Shown here piece after piece: positions 41,521 to 49,385 of a stretch of DNA of 58,372 nucleotides; positions within the stretch are counted from its first letter, which is position 1; every line of letters starts with the position of its first letter. Source of the DNA: Lachnospiraceae bacterium (GTDB lineage: Bacteria > Bacillota > Clostridia > Lachnospirales > Lachnospiraceae); the NCBI GenBank assembly GCA_016291655.1, contig JAEEYF010000020.1, positions 1 through 58,372 on the forward strand, given 5' to 3'. Below the pieces are notes generated by a model that did not search any database, was not told where the DNA came from, and saw only the letters and a list, made by a program, of their open reading frames with translations. The translations under genes and the position numbers were made by a program.

Positions 41521-44500
41521 ATAGTCTTGGGATGTAGTTGGGGGCGAAACCGCCTTTCTCCTTCACTTTCCGCATTAAATCAGCATGTGATTCGGGACCC
41601 ACGTGGGCGCAGCCGCTTTCCTCACGGGAATTGTTAAGTGAATCGTAGAATGAATATTCGTTTCCGAAGTGGAAGAAATGGCTTTCTTCACCCTTAGGGA
41701 AGTTCTCCTCAACGATCTGCTCCATGGCATTGTACAGCCCTTCGTAATCACGCTCTTCCATCGTGCGAAGTCCTTCGGACTCTCCGGGTGCAATGTTCTT
41801 CTCCATTCTTGCCTTGCGGAGCAGTTCCTTGCCCTCTTCCGGATCGATTGAGCAGGCAACATCTTTAAAACGATTTCTGATCTCTTCGACGTTGACCATA
41901 GCAGGTTCTGTGTAATCCCTGTATCGTTGGAGTTCCTTCTCCACTTTAGCCAGCTCTTCGTCATTTTTTGCAGTATTCCCTGCTTTCAGGTCGGTGATCC
42001 TCTCAGTCAGGAACCGAGCAAGCTCTCTTACCGAATCATATACTTCGTCGGTACATCTTCCGATAAATGACTCTCCCGCATCTGCGTTACTTTTGCATGA
42101 ATGAAGCATATCCACAAATTCCGCTCTCTCTTCGCCCATTCTTCCGATATACGCTCTCTCTATGTCCATTACCATCTGTCCGTTCTTCTCCAGATGTCCG
42201 ACCCCTTCCTTCGCCAGACCGACGATATCAGCTAATGACTCGGGACCGTTATACGGTATATAGAGATGCCCCGGCAGCAGATCTTCCCTGCTCATCAGAA
42301 CGTTGGGATCATATCCCGTCCCTTCCGGGCAGTCACATAAAAGATCATTATCGGGGAACACTCTTTTTATCAAACCTTCCAATGCCCCTTCAATGATACT
42401 CTTGGCATCGGAAAGCACTTTTTGGGCATCCACCTTGAACTCGCCTTCTATATCTTTGCCGATGACCGTAATCTTTGCTTTTCCAACCACGTTGAAAGCA
42501 TATCCGTTTTCAAGCTGTGAAGGTTTGACCTCGATCCCAAACTCCAGATATCTGATAAAGAATGCCTTCATCACGCCTGTAATGACAAGATCGACAACAT
42601 TAAGAACTCCCTCGCCAATAGAGGAAGCTGCTTTTACTGCGGCCTTTGCAAGTTCCAACGCCCCTAAAGCAACCGCGATAGCGGCATTCACCCCGGCGAT
42701 GGCCACCTCATAGCCTACGATCTTAGCGCCTTCTTCAATCTCGATCCAAAACTGCCACCATTTTGCTTTATGAATCTTATCACGACTCACGGAACAAGCG
42801 TAGCGCAGATCGTCTATCTGTCTGTTCAACTCCCTCACCTGATCCTCACATTTATTGAGTTGCTCAACAGCACCGGAGCATTGCTCTTTGATCCTTTTCG
42901 CCAGCTTGTTCACGAAATCCCGCAATCCATCCAGCTTTTGATAAAGAGGCTCCGCATCAAAGATAAAACGGAACCTGAATTCCGACCTCAGAACAGAAGC
43001 ATATTGAACCGCGAAATCAATTGTGGTCGAAAACATCCCGCCTACAATAAAGCAGGCATATATGGAGATGATCCCTTCCATAAATATGATCTGAGTGTCA
43101 ACACCAAAAATCCCGCATAATTCAAGATGTCCATCCAGATAGAAGACATATTTGTCGCGGCAGAGGCTCAAAAAGAACACCGCCGCATTATCAGGTTCAC
43201 TCCCCACCAGCTTCGCCACGATAGAGTCGGAGTCCGTGGTAACAGGATTAGAAGTCGAACTGCTGCGTTTCGAGGCGGTCAATTTAATGATACCGCAATC
43301 AAGTCCGCTGATCTTTGCAAATCCAATGATCCCTTGCCCGTCAAGCGCGCAGAACATGGTTTTGAACTTCGCGCTCAAAATGTTCAGCTCGCCGCAAAAG
43401 AACACACCTTTTTGAAATACATAGGCTCCCATTCTGATGGTCCGTGAGGCATAGTAGAACTGGGGCGAAAACTCCAGTTTGCCTTCAGCGTTGATGTTGT
43501 AGTGGATCATCCTTTGCTTGTCCAAAACCTTCAAGGCTTGCGTAAGCATATAGACTTCAATACTATCTCTCGAAACAGGAAACACCTTCGATATTTCGGA
43601 ATTGTTTATGAATTCCGCAACCATCTTTTTGGTCACATCTTTGCTCGGAACAAGCCGTTCATTGTAATCAAGCGTAAAAGGCAAAACAGAGATCACATCA
43701 AATGCTTTCACAGCCGGATCGTTCAGTCCAAGCACATTTTCAAATAGGCACGACAAAGAAACCTCGGTCATAGCTACCGAGATCATTTCGACTACAGGAA
43801 CTCCGCCTCCGACACTGACAGCCATTTGTATAGCACCGAAAAGGCTCAGGTCTCTGATGGCCACTCCGGCTCCTATGCCGAATTCTATGTTCGGAGGCGC
43901 AAACCCGATCGACAGCATCATATTGCTCAGAACAATATTGGTACCGGGGATCCGAAAAACCTGATCACAAACCGAACTCGCCGAAAGAGTCACTCTTAAA
44001 GGCGTAAATTCGGCATTAAATTCAAAACAGCTGTTCCCCAGAACAGGAAAAGAAAAAATGCCGCTCAAACGGAAGTTAAACAGTGTTCCGACAGTGATGT
44101 CCATTAGAAGCCGCTTGGCTCTGATAATGGATGTATTTACTTCCGGAAACATCAGAACAAACCTCACTCCGCCTGAACTGATCTCAACATAAAACTCAAG
44201 TGCTGACGCGCTGAAGAGACTCGATGTCAAAAGCGTCTTGATGATACCGGTATCCATGCTGTCAACATTGTACTTGGTGTACAGGATCAGTCGGTCTTTA
44301 TTCTTTTCAAAAATATCCTCGGGGATATCCAGTTGTCTGTCCTTTAAAATCCTCTCAAGTATCTGTCCGTTCGGCAGCCCTTGCAAGTAGCAGAACATCA
44401 GTTTGTCAATGCCAAGGAAATCCATTACCCGGTCTATGACCGAATCATCGTTATCAGGAGGCATCAGACTGCAGATCTGTGCTTTATTGTAATCAAAGAG

Positions 44501-44818
44501 CACCAATCTGCCTTTTTTTCCGGAGTAAAGAATGAACCTGAATTTCCCGTCCTTCTCATTGACAGCGATCTCCCAGCCGCCATCCGCGTCATGCCAGACG
44601 AGGATCGGGAGCGAAAACTCTCCCAGTTCGTTCACATACTCCCACAATGTATCTGCAGTTTTCCTTTCGAAGAGATCGAGAAATCCCGTTAAGCCTTGTT
44701 TATTCAAGTCGATCTGAGCTGCAACATTCTTTTCGGAGTCCATATAAAACTCAGTCTCAAAGCCTAAAAACCTTCCTTTTATACGGACTCCTGCGATCAA
44801 TTTATCATTCTTCTTCAT
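41519..44818 (-). CDS. Unrecognised 1099-residue protein, beta-rich then helical
   Basis: No family could be assigned. Residues 1 to about 640 alternate short strands and Gly-rich turns (for example GIGAGVAIRDLSLFGAIQMA) and look like repeated amphipathic beta sheets, reminiscent of DUF6603-like or lipid-channel proteins. A coiled coil (about 650-700) leads to a hydrophobic Ala-rich helical stretch (about 720-780), another beta segment, and a charged helical C-terminus. No signal peptide. It overlaps the 187-residue gene by 14 bases and is divergent from the double-HTH regulator. A structural or effector role is possible; none can be claimed. Confidence 0.7.
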   Translation of the reverse strand: MKKNDKLIAGVRIKGRFLGFETEFYMDSEKNVAAQIDLNKQGLTGFLDLFERKTADTLWEYVNELGEFSLPILVWHDADGGWEIAVNEKDGKFRFILYSGKKGRLVLFDYNKAQICSLMPPDNDDSVIDRVMDFLGIDKLMFCYLQGLPNGQILERILKDRQLDIPEDIFEKNKDRLILYTKYNVDSMDTGIIKTLLTSSLFSASALEFYVEISSGGVRFVLMFPEVNTSIIRAKRLLMDITVGTLFNFRLSGIFSFPVLGNSCFEFNAEFTPLRVTLSASSVCDQVFRIPGTNIVLSNMMLSIGFAPPNIEFGIGAGVAIRDLSLFGAIQMAVSVGGGVPVVEMISVAMTEVSLSCLFENVLGLNDPAVKAFDVISVLPFTLDYNERLVPSKDVTKKMVAEFINNSEISKVFPVSRDSIEVYMLTQALKVLDKQRMIHYNINAEGKLEFSPQFYYASRTIRMGAYVFQKGVFFCGELNILSAKFKTMFCALDGQGIIGFAKISGLDCGIIKLTASKRSSSTSNPVTTDSDSIVAKLVGSEPDNAAVFFLSLCRDKYVFYLDGHLELCGIFGVDTQIIFMEGIISIYACFIVGGMFSTTIDFAVQYASVLRSEFRFRFIFDAEPLYQKLDGLRDFVNKLAKRIKEQCSGAVEQLNKCEDQVRELNRQIDDLRYACSVSRDKIHKAKWWQFWIEIEEGAKIVGYEVAIAGVNAAIAVALGALELAKAAVKAASSIGEGVLNVVDLVITGVMKAFFIRYLEFGIEVKPSQLENGYAFNVVGKAKITVIGKDIEGEFKVDAQKVLSDAKSIIEGALEGLIKRVFPDNDLLCDCPEGTGYDPNVLMSREDLLPGHLYIPYNGPESLADIVGLAKEGVGHLEKNGQMVMDIERAYIGRMGEERAEFVDMLHSCKSNADAGESFIGRCTDEVYDSVRELARFLTERITDLKAGNTAKNDEELAKVEKELQRYRDYTEPAMVNVEEIRNRFKDVACSIDPEEGKELLRKARMEKNIAPGESEGLRTMEERDYEGLYNAMEQIVEENFPKGEESHFFHFGNEYSFYDSLNNSREESGCAHVGPESHADLMRKVKEKGGFAPNYIPRL

Positions 44819-45368
44819 CTTCCAGGTATTCTTCGGGTCTCTTCAGATCCATCTCTTTCAGGACCTTCTCCCGTTTTGTATTCCATACGGAAACTTCAAA
44901 TTCATCGATCGAAGCAAACGTCTTCACCGATTCGGGAATAATATCGTCCAGACCGGTAACCTTGAGTTGGAATGCATATTCCGAAACACCTTTACCATCC
45001 TTATCACGGTCAAGATACAGAAATGCCATTGTTATCTCTGCTTTAACCTTGTCGAATGTACGATCCGGATGTTCAGCATCTTTCACTATGTCTTCCAGCT
45101 CTTTCGTATCGACCTCTTTACCCGTCATCTTTTTAATTGAATCGATCAGATCTGCCAGAGTTCTGCCACCTTCTTCCAATTCTCCCTTTCTCGGGATGAG
45201 CAGAACAGTATATCCTCCCTCGGCCTTCTTTATGGCTCCGATGTGAAATCTGCTTCCCAGGATACTGATCTCAGCGCCGACCATGGCATTCATTTTGTCT
45301 GCGCCTTGCGGATCATCGCGAAGTATCGCAGCCGCCCCTGAAACTGTCATTACATTTGTTGCATCCAT
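44805..45368 (-). CDS. Unrecognised 187-residue partner protein
   Basis: A cytoplasmic, acidic protein of unknown family. It begins MDATNVMTVSGAAAILRDD, has a beta-rich middle (FHIGAIKKAEGGYTVLLIP) and contains LYLDRDKDGKGVSEYAF, a loop rich in Asp that resembles a metal-binding turn, ending in a very acidic tail (EEYLEDEEE). AAAGGAGGG before the ATG predicts strong translation. It overlaps the 1099-residue gene, so the products probably act together. The upstream 250 bases separate it from the double-HTH regulator on the other strand. Confidence 0.7.
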   Translation of the reverse strand: MDATNVMTVSGAAAILRDDPQGADKMNAMVGAEISILGSRFHIGAIKKAEGGYTVLLIPRKGELEEGGRTLADLIDSIKKMTGKEVDTKELEDIVKDAEHPDRTFDKVKAEITMAFLYLDRDKDGKGVSEYAFQLKVTGLDDIIPESVKTFASIDEFEVSVWNTKREKVLKEMDLKRPEEYLEDEEE

Positions 45369-45620
45369 TTGTTACCCTCCTTTTCGGTGGACAATTCTCC
45401 TCATTGGAATCTGTCCCCATTTCTTTATTGGTTAAAAAGCTGCATATTTTTGCCATGGCAGAACGAGCCTGTCGTAGCATAGTCAATATATGCCTTGCAC
45501 ATCGGATTTACCATTTCCCACATAAGAAAAATAAATGTTGCCATTTTCTTGAATATAGGTGTTTTTTTTGCTAAACTGTTGCGCAGATGCAAGTAAATGC
45601 GAGGGGAAGTGGGAAAAAAG
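45369..45620. other. Divergent intergenic region between gene pair and regulator
   Basis: About 250 AT-rich bases that should hold both promoters. No near-consensus -35/-10 pair with 16-18 spacing was found for either direction, which fits activator-dependent promoters. A 39-codon frame on the minus strand (45425-45544) has no ribosome site and is not called. Confidence 0.4.
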
Positions 45621-47489
45621 ATGGGTATTTTAAGTTCTGCGGAGACAATAAGAAATGCAAGAAAACAGTCCGGTATGTCGCAGACCCGCCTTGCGGAGGG
45701 AATATGCTCCACCATCGCTCTCAGCAATTTTGAAACAGGCAAGCACGGTGTCAGCCCATCTACGTTTTCTCTGATAATGTCCAAGCTCGGTAAACCATGC
45801 GAAGAATATCCTTTGTTTAAAAACATGAATGACTTTGAGTGTTCCAAACATTTGGAGGACGCCAAAAGCTACATCAACTATTGCCGGGCAGAGCTTGCGA
45901 TGAAGGAATTGGAGCTGCTGGAACAAAAAAGGTTCAACAACAACAAGTACTACTATCAGCGCTGGGTAGCCCTTTATTCGTATATCCTTATTCTGGATGA
46001 AACCCCGATCCCCGATAAAGTAATCGCTCTCCTGCGAAATACCGTTTTATTGACACAGCCAAAGTCGGAGCCTACAGAACTCGATCCCGAAAAATGCACC
46101 GGCGTCGAGAAAAAACTGCTCCTGTTTATGGCGCTTTTTTATCTGATAAAAAAGGATAATGCTCTTATATGCTCTAAAATTCTTAAAAAACTCAACGGCT
46201 TCTGTTCTGACGAACCTGACACACAACTTCTCTATGTTTTAATAGAATGCATATATTCCTTCCTGTCGACGGAGTATAAGAACTCTCTGGTCCTCTCAAA
46301 GACACTGCAGGTCCTTTCTTTGGAAAACAGTTCCTACACCTTTCTTGTTGTATCCGTATTCTTTATGGGAATGTCTTATTCAAAGCTGAACGATCCTGTC
46401 GCCTCGAAATATCTTCGGGCTGCATTTCAGACTGCCCGATCCTACTACCCCTTCCTGGCTGATTACTTTTGCAGAAGATATAAGCCGGACCCTCTTTCGA
46501 AGGAACCGATCTGCAGCGGGGATCACGCCACAAAGATCACTTTCAGGCAATTGTCTCTTGATGTGCCCAAAGACTTAACCGATGGCTCCTTCGATATTTA
46601 CGGAAAAGGCGTCGTAACTCTCGGCTCCATCATAGAGACCTTAAGGAAGCGTCAAAAAATCTCTCAGCAGAGTCTTTGCTACGGCCTATGCAGCAAACCC
46701 ACGTTAAGCAAGATAGAGAAAAACCTTCAGAATCCCAACATACTTGTCGCCCAGGCACTTCTGGAAAGACTGGGTTTGTCGTCAAAGGAGTTCATTTTTT
46801 ACGGCACAAAAAAAGAAGCTGAGTTTTACAGATTAAAGGAGATCCTCATAAACAACCATAAACTCAGCCGCGAACAATATACAGCATACCTTAAACGTTT
46901 TGAAAAGCTGTCGGATGAAAACCCATTGATAAGGCAGCAATACTACCTCTTTAAAACTCAAACCTTACAGGATAAAAAAGACATATCAGAACTGTGCGAA
47001 AGGGCTCTCCGTATCACGCTGCCCGGTTTTAATATGCGCGACATAACCAAATACCGGCTGTCCTGGACCGAAATGACCCTTGTGACCGTATGGATAAACT
47101 CCATCGCTTTTTCCGAAGACCCCTATGACGCGCCATACTATTTCCAGCAGCTCTACCAATATTCAAACGGAGCCGATTTCGAACTGCTTTGGAAAAAGAA
47201 TCACCTGTCCGCGATCCTCTCAAAATATATACGCTATCTTGGCGAGAACAAAATGTACCCCACATTGCTGGCCAGAATGAAACAATGGGATTTCAGCTGT
47301 TGCGATTTCAACCTTTTCAGGAAACTGAACATGCATTATTACTGTTCTCAAGCCTATCTTTCGATCAACGAGACCAAAAAAGCCCGGCAAAACCATGATA
47401 TGGCTGTTGCTCTGGCCACGGTCCTTGACAATCAGCCCGCACTTAAAAAGCTTCAGTCTCAACTGTCCGCTATCCAAGCTAACGATTAA
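45621..47489 (+). CDS. Double-HTH, helical-repeat regulator (RRNPP/Rgg-like)
   Basis: A 622-residue cytoplasmic regulator. An XRE helix-turn-helix occupies about residues 6-60 (ETIRNARKQSGMSQTRLAEG), a helical region follows, and a second XRE domain lies at about 334-392 (ETLRKRQKISQQSLCYGLCS), followed by ~220 residues of helices consistent with TPR repeats. One-HTH versions of this design (Rgg, PlcR, ComR) bind short peptides; this looks like an internally duplicated form. I take the ATG at 45621; an ATG eight codons earlier is possible. It is divergent from the 187/1099 pair and followed by a 22-codon gene. Confidence 0.75.
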   Translation: MGILSSAETIRNARKQSGMSQTRLAEGICSTIALSNFETGKHGVSPSTFSLIMSKLGKPCEEYPLFKNMNDFECSKHLEDAKSYINYCRAELAMKELELLEQKRFNNNKYYYQRWVALYSYILILDETPIPDKVIALLRNTVLLTQPKSEPTELDPEKCTGVEKKLLLFMALFYLIKKDNALICSKILKKLNGFCSDEPDTQLLYVLIECIYSFLSTEYKNSLVLSKTLQVLSLENSSYTFLVVSVFFMGMSYSKLNDPVASKYLRAAFQTARSYYPFLADYFCRRYKPDPLSKEPICSGDHATKITFRQLSLDVPKDLTDGSFDIYGKGVVTLGSIIETLRKRQKISQQSLCYGLCSKPTLSKIEKNLQNPNILVAQALLERLGLSSKEFIFYGTKKEAEFYRLKEILINNHKLSREQYTAYLKRFEKLSDENPLIRQQYYLFKTQTLQDKKDISELCERALRITLPGFNMRDITKYRLSWTEMTLVTVWINSIAFSEDPYDAPYYFQQLYQYSNGADFELLWKKNHLSAILSKYIRYLGENKMYPTLLARMKQWDFSCCDFNLFRKLNMHYYCSQAYLSINETKKARQNHDMAVALATVLDNQPALKKLQSQLSAIQAND

Positions 47490-47496
47490 AGAAAAT

Positions 47497-47548
47497 GGAA
47501 ACGCTTTTGTTTCCACAAAAGGAAATGTACAAACCGCTCCTTTATATT
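47497..47548 (+). promoter_or_regulatory. Promoter region of the 22-codon gene with nested inverted repeats
   Basis: GGAAAC (47497-47502) and GTTTCC (47509-47514) form one inverted repeat; CTTTTG (47504-47509) and CAAAAG (47516-47521) form a second, interleaved with it; a further GGAAAT follows (47521-47526). A TATATT -10 box lies at 47543-47548 and the -35 position falls inside the repeats without a TTGACA match. This is the layout of an activator-dependent promoter. Confidence 0.5.
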
Positions 47549-47591
47549 TTAAACTGTGTTCAAACAAACCACTATAAAGGAGATCAACATT

Positions 47592-47660
47592 ATGAAGACT
47601 GTATACAGCATTTCCGGTCAGGGCGAAGAATGGGAAGACGATCCCACTCTGGAATATTAG
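47592..47660 (+). CDS. 22-residue peptide gene next to double-HTH regulator
   Basis: A 22-codon frame starting MKTVYSIS and ending GEEWEDDPTLEY, with AAAGGAG nine bases before the ATG. The peptide has one Trp, two Tyr, net charge near -5, no signal peptide and no membrane helix. It has a probable promoter upstream and a 19-pair terminator 37 bases behind the stop, so it is a complete small transcription unit. Its place directly behind a peptide-binding-type regulator is that of a signalling peptide precursor (as SHP, PapR or ComS genes are placed). An alternative is a small structural or RiPP-like peptide; no modification enzyme is adjacent. Confidence 0.6.
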   Translation: MKTVYSISGQGEEWEDDPTLEY

Positions 47661-47697
47661 AAAACCATAAACCTCATTTACCAATTTAAAACTCAAA

Positions 47698-47755
47698 CCA
47701 CGCATAGGAGTCGGGAGCAATCCCGACTTCTGTGCGTGGGATTTTATTTTATTTC
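47698..47755 (+). terminator. Very strong terminator behind the 22-codon gene
   Basis: A 19-pair stem (arms 47698-47716 and 47721-47739, two G-U pairs) capped by a GCAA tetraloop and followed by GATTTTATTTTATTT. The minus-strand T run is absent, so it works rightward. Confidence 0.92.
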
Positions 47756-47803
47756 CACTATCACAACCCCCTCCACGGTCATCATAGGTAATTTTTTGAC
47801 ATT

Positions 47804-47830
47804 ATGACACCATAACCCCGTCCCCGGGGG
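47804..47830. repeat. REP-like repeat, locus E (single inverted copy)
   Basis: ATGACACCATAACCCCGTCC followed by CCGGGGG is a single reverse-orientation copy of the dispersed repeat, between the terminator above and the hipBA promoter. Confidence 0.85.
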
Positions 47831-47851
47831 CTCGAGTATAGCTCTATAAAA

Positions 47852-47912
47852 ATTGCTACTATAATATCAAATACGTGACATTTCCTGCGATTAATGATAT
47901 AATGGTAGCAAT
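47852..47912 (+). promoter_or_regulatory. hipBA promoter with paired operators
   Basis: GTGACA (47875-47880), 17-base spacer, TATAAT (47898-47903). Two 17-base half-sites, ATTGCTACTATAATATC (47852-47868) and GATATAATGGTAGCAAT (47896-47912), are inverted copies with two mismatches; one covers the -10 box. They are the likely HipB binding sites for autorepression. Confidence 0.75.
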
Positions 47913-47925
47913 ATAGGAGGACGAC

Positions 47926-48210
47926 ATGCTATATATTTTTGAGACACCATCAGATGTAGCCATTAAAATGGCTCAAAAATTGAAGTCAATTCGAAAAAGA
48001 CGAAAGATAACACAAAAACAGTTGGCAGCCAGAAGTAATGTGAGTTATGCAACGCTTAGAAAATTTGAAAAAACAGGACAAATTTCACTTGAATCCTTCA
48101 TTAAAATTTCTATGGAGCTTGGTCTTCTGAATGAGCTAAGCAACTTGTTCTCGGATCCAACCTACAATAGTATTGAGGAGGTAATAAATGAGCGAAAACA
48201 AAACACTTGA
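47926..48210 (+). CDS. hipB: HipB-like XRE antitoxin
   Basis: A 94-residue protein with one XRE helix-turn-helix (RKRRKITQKQLAARSNVSYA, then TLRKFEKTGQIS) and a short C-terminal tail. ATAGGAGG precedes the ATG. It overlaps the HipA-like gene by 23 bases. It should neutralise HipA and repress the operon through the paired operators. Base composition is lower in GC than the flanking operons, suggesting acquisition. Confidence 0.85.
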   Translation: MLYIFETPSDVAIKMAQKLKSIRKRRKITQKQLAARSNVSYATLRKFEKTGQISLESFIKISMELGLLNELSNLFSDPTYNSIEEVINERKQNT

Positions 48211-49360
48211 CGTTTATTATAAAAATAAACATGTAGGGACACTGGCGGAAATGGTTGACAAAAGAGTAGCTTTCCAGTACGACCGGGAGTGGATTCGAAC
48301 CGGCTTTTCAATCAGCCCGTTTTCTTTACCCTTATCAGATAAGGTTTTTGTTCCTGATGAAAGATCAAGGGAGCGTTTTGCAGGCCTCTTTGGTATATTT
48401 GCGGATAGTCTGCCTGATAGTTGGGGTGAGTTGCTTATGGACAGGTACTTGAGTTCGGTAGGAATCAGCAAGGAAAGCATTTCCCCCTTGGATCGTTTGG
48501 CGTATATAGGAACTTCGGGAATGGGAGCGTTAGAGTATGTTCCTGCCAAAAATACCGATTATGATATCGTCGGTTCAAAGCTTAGTTTTGACGAAATAGC
48601 CAAGGAATGCAGCGAGATCCTCTCGTCAAAGACATCAGATAAAATTGATATATTATACAGATTGGGAGGCTCAAGTGGAGGAACACGTCCAAAAGTTTTT
48701 TTAACCGAGCAAGGAAAGGAATGGATTATAAAATTCCCCGCCTCAAAGGATCCGAATATTAGTGGAAAACGTGAGTACGATTATTCGTTATGTGCAAAAA
48801 AGAGTGGAATTAACATGACTGAAACGCAGCTTGTTAAATCTACGATTTGTGAAGGCTATTTTAAGACAGAACGGTTTGACAGACAAAATGGTCAAAAAAT
48901 ATTTACAGCAACCTTTGCAGGAATTCTTGAAGCTGATTTTAGAGCGCCGTCTTGCGATTATGAAACGTTTATGAAACTAACAAGAGCAATAACAAAGGAT
49001 AATTATGTAGATAAAGAACAGATATTTAAAATAATGTGTTTCAATGTAATGACACACAATAAAGATGATCATACCAAAAACTTCTCATTTCAGTATACCG
49101 AAGATCAAGGTTGGAGACTTGCTCCGGCGTACGATTTGACATACAGTGATACTTACTGGGGAGAGCATACCACATCTGTTCATGGGAAAGGTAAAGATAT
49201 CACTGATGACGATCTTATATATGTAGGCGTTACTTCCGGAATTAATGAAAAAATCTGCAAAGAACATATATACATGATAAGAGAAAATACACAGGACCTA
49301 TCAAAATACATAAATCCGACTTATCCCGGGAGAAAAAGCTTATCTATTAACAGAACGTGA
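48188..49360 (+). CDS. hipA: HipA-like Ser/Thr kinase toxin
   Basis: A 390-residue HipA-family kinase. The N-terminal HipA_N-type domain (about 1-110) is followed by the kinase core: Gly-rich loop GGSSGGTRPKV, ATP-binding Lys in WIIKFPA, KTERFDR, the catalytic-loop motif HNKDDHTKNFSF and the metal-binding Asp in APAYDLTYS. All key residues are present, so it should be active when not bound by HipB. In the family such kinases modify tRNA synthetases or other translation targets and cause growth arrest. It converges on manC. Confidence 0.88.
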   Translation: MSENKTLDVYYKNKHVGTLAEMVDKRVAFQYDREWIRTGFSISPFSLPLSDKVFVPDERSRERFAGLFGIFADSLPDSWGELLMDRYLSSVGISKESISPLDRLAYIGTSGMGALEYVPAKNTDYDIVGSKLSFDEIAKECSEILSSKTSDKIDILYRLGGSSGGTRPKVFLTEQGKEWIIKFPASKDPNISGKREYDYSLCAKKSGINMTETQLVKSTICEGYFKTERFDRQNGQKIFTATFAGILEADFRAPSCDYETFMKLTRAITKDNYVDKEQIFKIMCFNVMTHNKDDHTKNFSFQYTEDQGWRLAPAYDLTYSDTYWGEHTTSVHGKGKDITDDDLIYVGVTSGINEKICKEHIYMIRENTQDLSKYINPTYPGRKSLSINRT

Positions 49361-49385
49361 CTTGAATCCCTATACACGATTTTTT

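Noticed and set aside
45425-45544. A 39-codon minus-strand frame (starting MATFIFLMWEM) between the regulator and the 187-residue gene
   Set aside because: No ribosome site precedes it and the stretch must hold promoters; it could be revisited if conserved.
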